From the NCBI GenBank assembly GCA_934792465.1, contig CAKVOK010000019.1, positions 1-50,163 on the forward strand: a DNA stretch of 50,163 nt, read 5' to 3'. A program made the position numbers and the translations under genes. Under the pieces are notes generated by a model. It was not told the DNA's origin. It searched no databases and saw only the letters and a list, made by a program, of their open reading frames with translations. Position 1 is the stretch's first letter; each line of letters opens with the position of its first letter. The stretch is from an uncultured Clostridia bacterium. Its GTDB lineage: Bacteria; Bacillota; Clostridia; RUG12999. Below, in pieces: positions 25,163 to 35,143 of the stretch.

Positions 25163-25308
25163 ATTTATGACCATTCCTTTCCGTGCGCAAGACACAAAAC
25201 CAAGTTTGAAAGAAAATTGTCCGGAGTGCCGCTTTACAGTAAGCGGTGCTGTACCTTTTGCACCGCCCCGAACAGAAAGCGGTGCTATGGGCAATTTTAT
25301 TCAAACTT
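25163..25308 (-). repeat. Leader repeat, copy B, with an internal duplication
   Basis: Matches copy A at 23208-23317 over its whole length, with the same end GGAAAGGAATGGTCATAA before the start codon. It carries an extra stretch of about 36 bp flanked by two copies of AAGCGGTGCT, absent from copy A. It fills the 151-bp gap between the SLH protein gene and the GH20-like gene. Confidence 0.85.
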
Positions 25309-25313
25309 CCTCC

Positions 25314-27938
25314 TTATCGGTAAATCACTATAACATGCGGTGCACCGTAATACGCATACATAAACAATCTCGAATAGTCATCGCCCGCATCTTTATATGT
25401 TGCGATGCTGTTTATATCCACCAATTTAAGACGATTGCTTCCGCTTTCGTGAATATACACCTGCGCCCTTGAAAGTGATGTTATCTCATAATCCGTTCTG
25501 GCAAGTTCACCCGTTATATTACCGGGTCTGTATGCGATATACTCGTTATCTTTCAAATATGCTCCGCCTAACGTTATTCGGAAATTCGCACCGTGATTTC
25601 CGTTGTCCTTGCCGCACATTCTCGGATTTCCGTTTCCGTCCGGCTCGCACAGCACTTCCACTCTCGTTATTTCATCTATGCTGTTCGTCAGATACCGTAC
25701 AACCGAGCCTTTGACGATTTCCGTTGTTCCGCCCGAAGATTTGGGCGCATTTTTCGGGTCTATACCGCTTAAAGTATACTCCTTTTCTCTGCCCCAATCC
25801 AAAATCACAAGCTTCTGAACCTCGTTTCTGTCCTTGTCAAGACCGTATTTAACGGCATTTACAACGCTGACCGGCGAATCCTCCGTAAATTCCTCGTTTG
25901 CCGCAGTCTTTTCATATGTTATTACAACATCCGTAAGCATCTTGTCTTTTCGGCTGACATACGATTCTATAGAATATTTATGGTCGCCGTAAAATCTGTA
26001 TGCGGCATTTTTCAATACCTGATAGTCGCTGTCCTGCGCCTCGTCCGGATTTTTCGGTATCTTAAACCAATATGTTTCTCCCGAAAGATTAGCCTTGCCT
26101 CCGAACGAGCCGGTATAGCTTTTGTACCAAGATTCCGTAGTCGTTTCTCCCTCTATATAATTTGAAAACGTAACTCTCATTCTGTCGTCCGGATACTGCG
26201 CTTCCAGGTTCTTGTCGAGATAATCCGCCGTAACGGGCTTGTTATATGCCGTTTCAAACGAGAGGATTTCGCCGTTTTCGCCAAATTCGCACATAACGAG
26301 CTGTGCCGCTTTGTCCTCACCGCCGAGTGCCTTTATGATATCTCCGGCTTTCTTGCAGTTCACGCCGTTTACTTTCATTTTCTTAATATTTTTATATGTT
26401 TTCACCTTGCTTTCGGTGTCGAGCAGCTTAAGCTCCAGTTCATCGTCCATCTCGGTTTTAAGCTTTGCTTTCATGATATACACATATTCCTTTTTCTTGC
26501 CGCTTTCCGCATTGCATATACGTCCCTTTGTGTCAAGATAGAACGTTCCGGCAAAACCGCTCTTAATATCGAGCCCCGTCTTTGAAACATCTTCGTCCAA
26601 GTCGTATTTAACACCGCCTATTACAGCTTCGCCTTCTCCCGTTATCTCCGATATTTCACCGATTACAACAGTTGTCGAAACAATTGCGCCCGTAACCTCG
26701 CCGTTCAAATCCACCAATGCGCTGACAACGGATTTCGCTCCTACGTCCGTAATCTCCATATCCTTACCGTCCGGTGACGCAATCACCGAATCATCCGTAA
26801 TCGTCAGGCTTTTTCCCCATTTTCCGTATATTTTATTCTTGTCCTTATCAATCGACGTTACAACGCATACCGTATAATTCTTTATATTCAACACATCAAT
26901 TGTGCCGTCGCCGTCAAAATCCGTAAGCGTTACGCTGCCGTATTCCGGTACATACACACTCTCGCCGTATTTGCCTGCCGCTCTGCCGTTGTATATCATA
27001 TACACGCCGTTCGGAACGGATTTTGTTTTTGTTTTCTCCCCTGCCTCATATGTATATGTTCCGTTTTCGTATTTAACAATATCGTCCGCATCCAATACAA
27101 GGCTGTCCTCCGTATACATTTCCTCTGTATGAAGAACGGTTTTTACATCGTCAACATCTTTGTAATAATACTTAATACGGCAGCCGAGAAGCTCATCCGC
27201 ACCGCTTCTGCTTCTGTATATTTCCGAATCTATCTTTATTCTGTCCGTGCCGGCACTTGCGCCGCCGTCTATACTGCAGTATCTGTTTGCCGTAACGACA
27301 CCCTCTGCCTTGTATATATCAAGATTTTTCGATAAAATCGTATCGGTTTTAGATTTTGCATAAGTAATGCTGTCGGAAAATTCCGTAGGTTCGAGCAGCT
27401 TAATATCAAGCGAATTATACACAAGAGTATAAGCCTCTCTTATATTTACCGCACTGCTTTCACTTTTCGATACGCCTTTCAAAATACCTATACTGCCGGC
27501 GCAGGCGAGATAGCTCATGTTGTCCGTGCAGCCCGGCGCATAGCCGGTAATCCTTACAAGTGCCTTAACCGCATCTATATAGCTTATGTTTCTGTCCGGC
27601 TCAAATGCCGCAGCCGTTACGCCGTCTATAATACCCATGGATATTACATTGCTCAATGCACTTGCGGCTTCATCGCCGCTTTTCAAATCCGCATATTTTT
27701 TCAATGCGGATTTGTCCGAATAATTGCTTCCCATGAGGTTTGAAGCTATCACCGCAAACTCCCGTCTGCTGATCTTGTCCTCCGGATTTACTATATTATC
27801 CTTTACAATACCCAAGGACACAAGCAACTCATATTTATTTTCAAAGCTTTCCGTTTCGCCCTCCGCAATTACTGTGCCCGTATGAATGAACAGCATAAAC
27901 GCAAGACAAAGTACGGTTACTGTTTTAAATCTTTTCAT
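25314..27938 (-). CDS. Secreted SLH-domain protein, 874 aa
   Basis: A signal peptide (MKRFKTVTVLCLAFMLFIHTG, cleaved near VIA) is followed by about two to three SLH motifs (residues 30-195; KISRREFAVIAS, NISYIDAVKALVRITG), which anchor proteins to cell-wall polymers. The remaining 670 residues are rich in beta strands with repeated short modules (GEVTGAIVS, GEISEITGEGEAV, KVNGVNCKKAGD) and show no enzyme motif that I recognise. The ATG at 27938 has GAGGTG before it, better than the GTG at 27944. It is directly after another SLH protein and is likely a wall-attached structural or binding part of the cluster. Confidence 0.8.
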   Translation of the reverse strand: MKRFKTVTVLCLAFMLFIHTGTVIAEGETESFENKYELLVSLGIVKDNIVNPEDKISRREFAVIASNLMGSNYSDKSALKKYADLKSGDEAASALSNVISMGIIDGVTAAAFEPDRNISYIDAVKALVRITGYAPGCTDNMSYLACAGSIGILKGVSKSESSAVNIREAYTLVYNSLDIKLLEPTEFSDSITYAKSKTDTILSKNLDIYKAEGVVTANRYCSIDGGASAGTDRIKIDSEIYRSRSGADELLGCRIKYYYKDVDDVKTVLHTEEMYTEDSLVLDADDIVKYENGTYTYEAGEKTKTKSVPNGVYMIYNGRAAGKYGESVYVPEYGSVTLTDFDGDGTIDVLNIKNYTVCVVTSIDKDKNKIYGKWGKSLTITDDSVIASPDGKDMEITDVGAKSVVSALVDLNGEVTGAIVSTTVVIGEISEITGEGEAVIGGVKYDLDEDVSKTGLDIKSGFAGTFYLDTKGRICNAESGKKKEYVYIMKAKLKTEMDDELELKLLDTESKVKTYKNIKKMKVNGVNCKKAGDIIKALGGEDKAAQLVMCEFGENGEILSFETAYNKPVTADYLDKNLEAQYPDDRMRVTFSNYIEGETTTESWYKSYTGSFGGKANLSGETYWFKIPKNPDEAQDSDYQVLKNAAYRFYGDHKYSIESYVSRKDKMLTDVVITYEKTAANEEFTEDSPVSVVNAVKYGLDKDRNEVQKLVILDWGREKEYTLSGIDPKNAPKSSGGTTEIVKGSVVRYLTNSIDEITRVEVLCEPDGNGNPRMCGKDNGNHGANFRITLGGAYLKDNEYIAYRPGNITGELARTDYEITSLSRAQVYIHESGSNRLKLVDINSIATYKDAGDDYSRLFMYAYYGAPHVIVIYR

Positions 27939-27950
27939 TTTCACACCTCA

Positions 27951-29522
27951 TTAATCTTTAACGTAATTTATGCTTTTAACCGCTTCGCGGAGCATATAAA
28001 GTATTTTTGCCGTCTCCGCTCTCGTTGCGGAATCCGTTGGGCAAAACGCTCCGTTCTCTCTTCCGTTTAATATTTTCAGAGCCGCAAATGTATTTACGGC
28101 ATCCTGTGCCCAGTCGCTTATATTCTGCGAATCCGTAAATTCGTTTTCACCCTCTGCCTTTACTCCCGAAGCACGGTATGCAAGCGCCGCCAGCTCCTGG
28201 CGCGTTATATTCTCGCCGATTCCGAAAACATTATCGCCCTTGCCGTTCGATATTCCGAGCTTTTTCGCCGTATCGACATATTTCTTATACCATGTGCCGC
28301 TTTGAACGTCCGCAAAGCTTTCGCCGTTTTCCGCAGGTGTTATATCCAATGTCAGAAGCAGCATTTTGATAAACTCTTCTTTCAGAACGAAATCGTTCGG
28401 TCTGAATTTGCCGTTATCACCGTTTATGATACCGTCTTTTTTGAGTGCGTTTATATAATCCTTTGCCCATTCGGCTTCGGAAATATCCGCAAATTCCTCG
28501 TTTGTTTCAGGCACTGTCGGCGTAATCGAATATGCAGGCGAACCTGTCGTTCCCTTGGAGGACGAACCGCCGCCTCCGCCGCCTCCGGACGATGTGCTTC
28601 CGCCTATTCCGGAACTGTCTTTCAGAGCGTCATAAAATTTATCCTTAATATCCGAAAGCTTTGAATAGCTCGCATTTATCATCGCAAGATATACTGTCGA
28701 ACGCTTGCTTTCCGCAGATTTCGGGTTTATTCCGAGAAGATTGGCATTGTCTGTTACGACCTTTTCCGCAGTCTCCCAGCCTTTTGCATGGTTTATCGCA
28801 TAGCGCACCGCTTCAAACGTGAACGAATCGAGAAATTTCTCCGTATCACCGTATTTTATGCCCTTGAACATTATTCCGGCAATTGCCGCCGTATCGGATT
28901 CCTTGTACGTAACGTATACCGTCGGAAGCTTTTCCTCCAGATACTTTGCGCCGCCGTCCGCAAGATACGCTTTGAGCTTATCTGCCGATTCCGCTGTGTT
29001 TATACTGTTTATAAACAATGACGTTTCAATGTTTGCACGGAGAGCCTCCGCTCCCTTTACTTCTCCCAATGCAACAAGGTATTCGCATACCGCGGGGTCG
29101 ATTCCGTCTGTATTTATATTCAGAACTGTGCCGTTTTCCCCGATAAGCTTCGATGTTTCTTCCGCATTTTTGCTTTTGATTGCGGCATTTATAAGCTCCA
29201 CCGCAGACTTTGCGGCATTTTCGCCGTAGTATACGAATTTACTGTTTTCAGGTTCGCTTTCGGGTTCGCCTATCTTCACGGAATATTCCGCTTTATCTCC
29301 GTTTAAAGCAAATCCGAATGCGAATTTTCCGTCTTTCGTATCTGTCTGCGACTCAAAATAGACCTCGTTTCCTTTCTTAACCTGCAAAGAAACAAATTCG
29401 CTGTCGCTCGTTCCGCTTATTTCCGCCGTATTTGTATCACGGTTATAATCGCATACATCTATCTGCGCCGCCGAAACGGACGTCATACAGAATGCAAGTA
29501 ATAATATCGCTATTTTTTTCAT
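27951..29522 (-). CDS. Secreted protein with C-terminal SLH triplet, 523 aa
   Basis: Signal peptide (MKKIAILLLAFCMTSVSA), a small beta-domain (about 20-95), a mostly helical middle (95-310), a Gly/Ser-rich linker around residue 320, and three SLH motifs at about 345-515 (FADISEAEWAKDYINAL; FADVQSGTWYKKYVDTA; FTDSQNISDWAQDAV). These should hold the protein at the surface. The middle is of a type common in Clostridia but without known role. GGAGG precedes the ATG. It lies between a GH99-like enzyme and the other SLH protein. Confidence 0.85.
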   Translation of the reverse strand: MKKIAILLLAFCMTSVSAAQIDVCDYNRDTNTAEISGTSDSEFVSLQVKKGNEVYFESQTDTKDGKFAFGFALNGDKAEYSVKIGEPESEPENSKFVYYGENAAKSAVELINAAIKSKNAEETSKLIGENGTVLNINTDGIDPAVCEYLVALGEVKGAEALRANIETSLFINSINTAESADKLKAYLADGGAKYLEEKLPTVYVTYKESDTAAIAGIMFKGIKYGDTEKFLDSFTFEAVRYAINHAKGWETAEKVVTDNANLLGINPKSAESKRSTVYLAMINASYSKLSDIKDKFYDALKDSSGIGGSTSSGGGGGGGSSSKGTTGSPAYSITPTVPETNEEFADISEAEWAKDYINALKKDGIINGDNGKFRPNDFVLKEEFIKMLLLTLDITPAENGESFADVQSGTWYKKYVDTAKKLGISNGKGDNVFGIGENITRQELAALAYRASGVKAEGENEFTDSQNISDWAQDAVNTFAALKILNGRENGAFCPTDSATRAETAKILYMLREAVKSINYVKD

Positions 29523-29534
29523 TGTATTCCTCCG

Positions 29535-32500
29535 CTAAATTTCCGCTCTTATATAAGCTATTTCGGTGTTTCCCTCGCTGTTTGTCAATACAATACGCAG
29601 CTGCGTTATCTTGTCCTCTATGCTGACGGGTACTGTATATTCCGTAAAATCGGTATCATTTGCCTTGATTTCAAATATCTGCGAATGTGCATCGTCGAAC
29701 TTCGTCATTCTCTCCGTCATATACTGAATCTTCGCATATTTCGCCGAAGTTTCGTTTTTCAGCTTAATCTTGAAATTTTTGATGCTTGCGCCCGGCAGCT
29801 CTATAGTTGCCGGCGAATATATGGAGGCTTCTCCTCCCTTGTTTTTGACTCTCAGATATTCTCCCGTAACTATCGGGCAGCTTAGATTGTCGCTTAAGCT
29901 CCAGCCGTCAAGACCCGCTTTTTCAAAGCTCCATTCCAGATTTTTCGTAACGATTGTCACTACGTTTTTCTCCATATCGGCGGAAACCGCAACATCAAGT
30001 GCCTTTCGTATAAGCTCAGCATTTATGTAGAGCGTTCCGTCCTCTATATACGGTTCGTTCGTCAGCGACTCTTCTTTAAGATTTTTGCCGAACACCTTTT
30101 TATCCGGATATATCTCGATAAGATTTCCGTTTATTGCCGCAACGGCTTTGTTTTCCGTATCGTACCAGTCTATATTAGCACCGAGCAATTCAAACGTCTG
30201 TCTGAACGGCACATAAAGCGTATCGTTTTTCATAACGGGTACAATATCCTCGTCGCTGCCGTCTAATGCAAGCTTATCCGTAGGCTTGTGCGATTTCTTG
30301 TAAAGCGTTATGCTGTCTACCCAAAATTCTCCCGGTGAATCAAACGGGTCAAAACGAAGCTGTTTCAGCGTACCTTTCCATGCTTCTCTGTCCGCCGTTT
30401 CTATCCAGTAATCGTGATATTCCTGATCTTTTTCTTTCGCAAACGTATATGCACGCGCCGGCTCTATATACGACGGCTCTGCATTCGTTTTGAACATAAG
30501 CTGCGTATACGTATCGTTTGTTGCATGCTTCATCCTTATTTTAACATGAGTAACGTCCGTTAAATTCAGATTAAGATTATCCGGCGACTGAATTATAGGG
30601 TCGGAACCGTTGGATACACCGTGAATTACGCCGTTTTCCCACGTAAGGCTTTTTATACACGTAAGTATCGACCAGCCGTCCAAATCGTTATCGAAATTCC
30701 ATTCCATGGCAACCTCGGTCGGATATTTCGAGGGGTCTGCACCTTTTGCGGTTACCACAATATTTCTGTCCTGCGGATACTGCATATTTATTCTCGATTT
30801 CTGATGTTCCGTAGGCTTCACGTCCGTATGCGCCGAATTTGTTACGAATACATCCCGTATAACATCGAGATAACCAAAGCCCGCAAGCTCACTCGGGTTC
30901 ATGAAATGACCCTCACCGAACTCGTTCCAGTTGTCGAGCATTACTACATTCTTCGCAAAGCCGTCGTCGCAGGACGGGATAAATTCGTTTTTAACCCATT
31001 TTGCAAGGTCGGTAAACTCTTCAATCGAGAGGTATGAGCCTTTATTGCCGTCCCATGCTTCCGAGTTCCAGCCCTGTGCCAGTGTGGAAATCATATCCAT
31101 ACCGTTGTTTCGGCGCTGAATCATGCCGTTTTTCTGTATGTCGGGGTTGCCGCCCTGGCTGCCCCAGTTATATGCATAATATGCGTCAATTCCGCATTCT
31201 TCGAGCTGCGTACCGCTCATCGCCTGCGAAGCTACCCAGATTATAGCGCCGTCAAAGCCTATTTTCTTACATTCTTCGCGCAGCCAATCCATATTTTCTT
31301 TAACCTTTGCACGTGTTCCGAACACGTCTATAAGTCTTTGATACGAAAAGAACGAAAGTACGGGTTTGTTGTTTATCGTCATATATCTCGAATCTTTGAA
31401 ATAATATTCAATCCAATACGGCACGAGGTTTTCTCTGAAATCCTGTTCGCCCGAAAATCCCGAGTTGGCATTTTCAAACATTATCATATACTTAAGATTG
31501 TTTGAATATTTTGCGTCCATATATCCGTCGTTCAGTGCTTCCGAATACGGCGGATTTTTAATGGGCGTACCGTCGCCGCCGCCCGGTCTGAACCAGCAGT
31601 ATGTCTGGAAGTTTATTCCGTGCTCGCTCATCCATTTTATTTCCCAGTCGGCAACCTCCGATTTCGGTTCGTCATAATATCCCATATAAGGCTTTCTGTC
31701 CGGGAATGCCGCTATACAATCCCAGCCGAACTGTTTACCGCTCTGCCACAGCGAACAGCTCTGCATTCCTATATAATAATCGCCCGATGCAACGACATTC
31801 GGAGTTTCCACATAATCCTCCGGTTCGTATATTCTCGGATATATTTCGATATCGTCTATTCCTGTTTTAACACCGTTGTCGCAGCTGAACGAGATTATGC
31901 CGTTGTTTGTGCCGAGTATCGGCAAATCCTCCGCAACCGTTCTGCCGTTTAAGTGAATATCGTATACTCCCTTATCGTAATAAACATAAACTTTAAAATA
32001 ATACCACAGGTTTTGCATATAATTTGCATAGAACGGTATCTTTGTTCCGTTTTTGTCCGAATAGCAGAACGCTCCGCCGCTTGTGGATATAATCGAGCTG
32101 CCGCCGAGGTTTGCCGAAAAACCGTCGTTTTTCGCACTCTGGATTGCTCTGAACGAATATGTCATTACGTCCGAATTTCCGATATAGCTTTTTTCGGCTT
32201 TTCCGCTGTCCAGATACATATAATATCCGTCTCTTTCCGCCGCAACCTTTTCAAGCGATGCCGTACCGTCTATATTCCAGTCCTTAGGTATTTTTCTGTC
32301 GAAATTCGTTATAAATGTTTCGTTTACATAATAATTATAATGCAGTCTTAAATGCGGTATTAATATTTTTCCGGTATCTTCAACGCCTGTGTCTATATAC
32401 ATATTATCCACGCTTGCATCGCCCGAAATTGCAAGGTCGCGCACCGGTATTTCCGCATTGAAGAATGCCGTAATCCGGTTTGTAACCTGATTCAGGACAA

Positions 32501-32975
32501 CCTTTACGCCGTAGGTTACATTAGGTTCCACAGCTTCCGCAAGTGCATATTCGGCATTGTTCGCCACAAGGTATACTCCGCCGTGTCTTGTTTCCACGCT
32601 GTATACTACGCTGTCGCCGTTTTTAAGCTGAAATCTCACGTTGTTCATAAATGTTTCAAAAGAAAATCTGAATGAAAGCGTTAAATCCTGCTTCCCCGAT
32701 ACCTTTTCAAATTTTCTCGACATATCTATACCGAGATATTTGTTCGTATCTTCCATGTAGAAAGTACCCCAGCCTGTTTTTATCTTGCCTGCCATTGTAT
32801 GAGCGTCCCAGCCGGACGGTGCGTCCGGACCGTTGTGAACGCCTGTTGCAACCCAATCTTCATTGAGTATGTAATGAGCGTCGCTTATCGTATACGGTTT
32901 TTCCGCAGCCAGACAGGTAACGGCAAGCTGCGACATCATCAAAAAAACAAGTATAGCAGATATAAGTTTTTTCAT
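29535..32975 (-). CDS. Secreted GH99-like protein with binding modules, 1146 aa
   Basis: Signal peptide (1-23, ends VTCLAAE). Residues about 24-390 are jelly-roll-like binding domains. From about 395 to 740 lies a TIM-barrel domain of GH99-like/WbsX type (SCSLWQSGKQ, MGYYDEPKSEVADWEIKWM, NFQTYCWFRP, NWNEFGEGHF). A binding module (about 770-915), a copper-amine-oxidase-N-like domain (925-1020, NDTLYVPFRQTFELLGANIDW type) and a last jelly-roll follow. Endo-acting enzymes of GH99/71 relatives cut complex glycans, but substrate is unknown here. It begins 3 bp after the previous gene stops and is surface-acting. Confidence 0.8.
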   Translation of the reverse strand: MKKLISAILVFLMMSQLAVTCLAAEKPYTISDAHYILNEDWVATGVHNGPDAPSGWDAHTMAGKIKTGWGTFYMEDTNKYLGIDMSRKFEKVSGKQDLTLSFRFSFETFMNNVRFQLKNGDSVVYSVETRHGGVYLVANNAEYALAEAVEPNVTYGVKVVLNQVTNRITAFFNAEIPVRDLAISGDASVDNMYIDTGVEDTGKILIPHLRLHYNYYVNETFITNFDRKIPKDWNIDGTASLEKVAAERDGYYMYLDSGKAEKSYIGNSDVMTYSFRAIQSAKNDGFSANLGGSSIISTSGGAFCYSDKNGTKIPFYANYMQNLWYYFKVYVYYDKGVYDIHLNGRTVAEDLPILGTNNGIISFSCDNGVKTGIDDIEIYPRIYEPEDYVETPNVVASGDYYIGMQSCSLWQSGKQFGWDCIAAFPDRKPYMGYYDEPKSEVADWEIKWMSEHGINFQTYCWFRPGGGDGTPIKNPPYSEALNDGYMDAKYSNNLKYMIMFENANSGFSGEQDFRENLVPYWIEYYFKDSRYMTINNKPVLSFFSYQRLIDVFGTRAKVKENMDWLREECKKIGFDGAIIWVASQAMSGTQLEECGIDAYYAYNWGSQGGNPDIQKNGMIQRRNNGMDMISTLAQGWNSEAWDGNKGSYLSIEEFTDLAKWVKNEFIPSCDDGFAKNVVMLDNWNEFGEGHFMNPSELAGFGYLDVIRDVFVTNSAHTDVKPTEHQKSRINMQYPQDRNIVVTAKGADPSKYPTEVAMEWNFDNDLDGWSILTCIKSLTWENGVIHGVSNGSDPIIQSPDNLNLNLTDVTHVKIRMKHATNDTYTQLMFKTNAEPSYIEPARAYTFAKEKDQEYHDYWIETADREAWKGTLKQLRFDPFDSPGEFWVDSITLYKKSHKPTDKLALDGSDEDIVPVMKNDTLYVPFRQTFELLGANIDWYDTENKAVAAINGNLIEIYPDKKVFGKNLKEESLTNEPYIEDGTLYINAELIRKALDVAVSADMEKNVVTIVTKNLEWSFEKAGLDGWSLSDNLSCPIVTGEYLRVKNKGGEASIYSPATIELPGASIKNFKIKLKNETSAKYAKIQYMTERMTKFDDAHSQIFEIKANDTDFTEYTVPVSIEDKITQLRIVLTNSEGNTEIAYIRAEI

Positions 32976-32978
32976 TGT

Positions 32979-35132
32979 TTACTCTCCTTCCGAAATATAA
33001 ATGCTTTTGCAAAGCGGCATAATATTATCGTTGTTTTCCCATATTGCCGCAATGACGGAACAGCCGCCCTGCGGAATATCCGCCGAAACTTCAAGATTCT
33101 TTGCGCTTGTGCCTGCCGCCATTTTCACCTTTTGTTCCTTTTCATCTATCATAATGCCGTTTTTATAAAGCATGAGCTTCAGCACCGCTTCGCCGCCGGA
33201 AGCCTTGAGATTTTCTATGCTGTCTGCGCTTGCAGTTATCTTTCCGCCGCTTTTTTCCGCTTTGAAGCCGCTTACAACATAGCTCGGTTCAGTTTTGAAG
33301 CTTACGGTATAATCGTCTGCGCTTCTGCCGTAGGTGTCTTTTATACCGCTTATTTTCAGCGTATAATCTTTGTTGTTTTTCAGACCGCCGTCCGGCTTTA
33401 TCTTCAATGTATATCCGCCGTCAAGGCTTACTCCCGTTGCGTCCTCACCGTTCAGCGTTACGGATTTGGGAAGATTCATAGGTGCATTGAACATGATAGA
33501 AATTTCGTCTGCCGCTCCCACCGTGTCGCCGTCTTTCGGATATGAAACCGGCAAAACCTCAAGCGACGGCATTTTTTCCAATACAACGTTGTCCAGATAG
33601 AATATACCTGCTCCCATGACATTGTCGCCGAAGAAATAGAACCTCGTATCTGCCGCGGCGGCGTCCTCCGGTATTACGAAATACTGTTCAAAATGTCCGA
33701 AGCTGCCGTCTGCTGCCGGCGGTGCGGCTCTTGATATGAGCTTCTGCACCGATTGTCCGAGATTGCCGTCCCAGTATACATATGCGGACGAAATTGCCTT
33801 ATTGTTTACGTTTGACGGGTCTATAGCTCCGTCAAACGAAAGCTTGTAGAGCGTACCCACCTTCAGTGCCGCATTAAATTCTATCGTTCTGTTCGCAACC
33901 TTGGATTCTACCTTGATCGATTTTTCGCCGCTCGCCGCATAGTCTGCCGTTATGGTTCTTTCCGTTTCCCAGCCGCCTATGCCGGACATATCGCCGGTTT
34001 CAAAATCGTTGCTGTAGATTATGCTGCCCTGCTGTTCCGTAAAAAATCCCGATGTATAAGTTTCCGTCATTTCAGCGCCGTAGGTGCTTAAAACTCCGGA
34101 TATTTCTATTTTATACATTGTTCCGTAATTAAGCGTATTCGGCGTTATGCGGAAAACTTTATTATCCTCTGTTTCTATGCTTTTTACGTCCTCGCCGTTT
34201 ATCTTAATATGACCCTCAAGTCCTTGCGTTTCCACGGAAAACCCCACCGTTATGACGGGATTTATGCTGACCTGTGCCGAATTGTCCGCCGGGCTTACAA
34301 CCGTGATTCTCGGCGGAGCCGTTACGTCCAGCGTTCTGAAAATCAGCGTCCCTGCCTGCATTCTTCTGCCGAGGAAATCCGTAATTCTGTTTATGCTGAC
34401 CGTATAAGTCACGTCCTCTTCGAGAGTTCCCGCAAGCTTCAGCGTTACGAATCTGCCGTCCTTTTCCACGCTCTCTATAAGCTCCGCACTGCCGTTTATC
34501 ATGAAATTGTCGACGCTGACATCGCCCAATTCCGTTGTGAAGGCAAGCTTGATTTCGTCCGAAGCAATCGCCGCCATGTCGTTCGCTTTCGGCACACATT
34601 CATCTCCCGAAAGCTTTATTTTCGGAATCAGTTCAAATGTAAGGTCGTCTATGTAGAATACCTGTCCTACAGTCGGTTTTTCCGACATTATCATGATTCT
34701 CGTGTCCCAAATATCCGTTTTGGAATCAATTTTAAATACACATTCGTATTTTTTAAATTCTTCTGTAACATTTATTCTGTCATATATTTTAGACTGATTT
34801 CCGTCTGCGTAATACGTAGTCGCAAAGCATAGTTCTCCGCCGCTCTCGCCCCGTGCGTAAAAACTCATTCTGTAATAATTATTCTTGAAATTTGAGCCGT
34901 TCAATGCCGATGCATTGAAATCCACTTCCGCATAATCGCCTTTCGCTGTCAGCTTCAGGCTGCGTTCTCCGCTGACTGCGCAGTCAGTTGAAATCTCACG
35001 GTCGAAGTTCCAGCCGCCCGCATCAAAATCGCTTTCAAAATCAAGGTGCACAATAGGTTCGTCCGCATACACGGGTACAGCCGCCGCAATAAGCAGCATT
35101 GATGAAATCAAAAAAGTTACAATTTTTTTCAT
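32979..35132 (-). CDS. Secreted Ig-like and jelly-roll protein, 717 aa
   Basis: Signal peptide (MKKIVTFLISSMLLIAAAVPVYA). Two jelly-roll modules (about 25-170 and 385-520) start with DFES or DFETGD and end in YIDDL/YLDNVVLEK, the typical look of carbohydrate-binding domains of CBM4/9 type. Between and after them are SbsA-like Ig domains (Big_5: NDMAAIASDEIKLAFTT, DGDTVGAADEISIMF). The last 90 residues match a module also found at the end of the 452-residue protein. No catalytic motif is visible, so it is probably a surface glycan-binding protein. Directly after the permease genes. Confidence 0.8.
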   Translation of the reverse strand: MKKIVTFLISSMLLIAAAVPVYADEPIVHLDFESDFDAGGWNFDREISTDCAVSGERSLKLTAKGDYAEVDFNASALNGSNFKNNYYRMSFYARGESGGELCFATTYYADGNQSKIYDRINVTEEFKKYECVFKIDSKTDIWDTRIMIMSEKPTVGQVFYIDDLTFELIPKIKLSGDECVPKANDMAAIASDEIKLAFTTELGDVSVDNFMINGSAELIESVEKDGRFVTLKLAGTLEEDVTYTVSINRITDFLGRRMQAGTLIFRTLDVTAPPRITVVSPADNSAQVSINPVITVGFSVETQGLEGHIKINGEDVKSIETEDNKVFRITPNTLNYGTMYKIEISGVLSTYGAEMTETYTSGFFTEQQGSIIYSNDFETGDMSGIGGWETERTITADYAASGEKSIKVESKVANRTIEFNAALKVGTLYKLSFDGAIDPSNVNNKAISSAYVYWDGNLGQSVQKLISRAAPPAADGSFGHFEQYFVIPEDAAAADTRFYFFGDNVMGAGIFYLDNVVLEKMPSLEVLPVSYPKDGDTVGAADEISIMFNAPMNLPKSVTLNGEDATGVSLDGGYTLKIKPDGGLKNNKDYTLKISGIKDTYGRSADDYTVSFKTEPSYVVSGFKAEKSGGKITASADSIENLKASGGEAVLKLMLYKNGIMIDEKEQKVKMAAGTSAKNLEVSADIPQGGCSVIAAIWENNDNIMPLCKSIYISEGE

Positions 35133-35143
35133 TATTCCACTCC

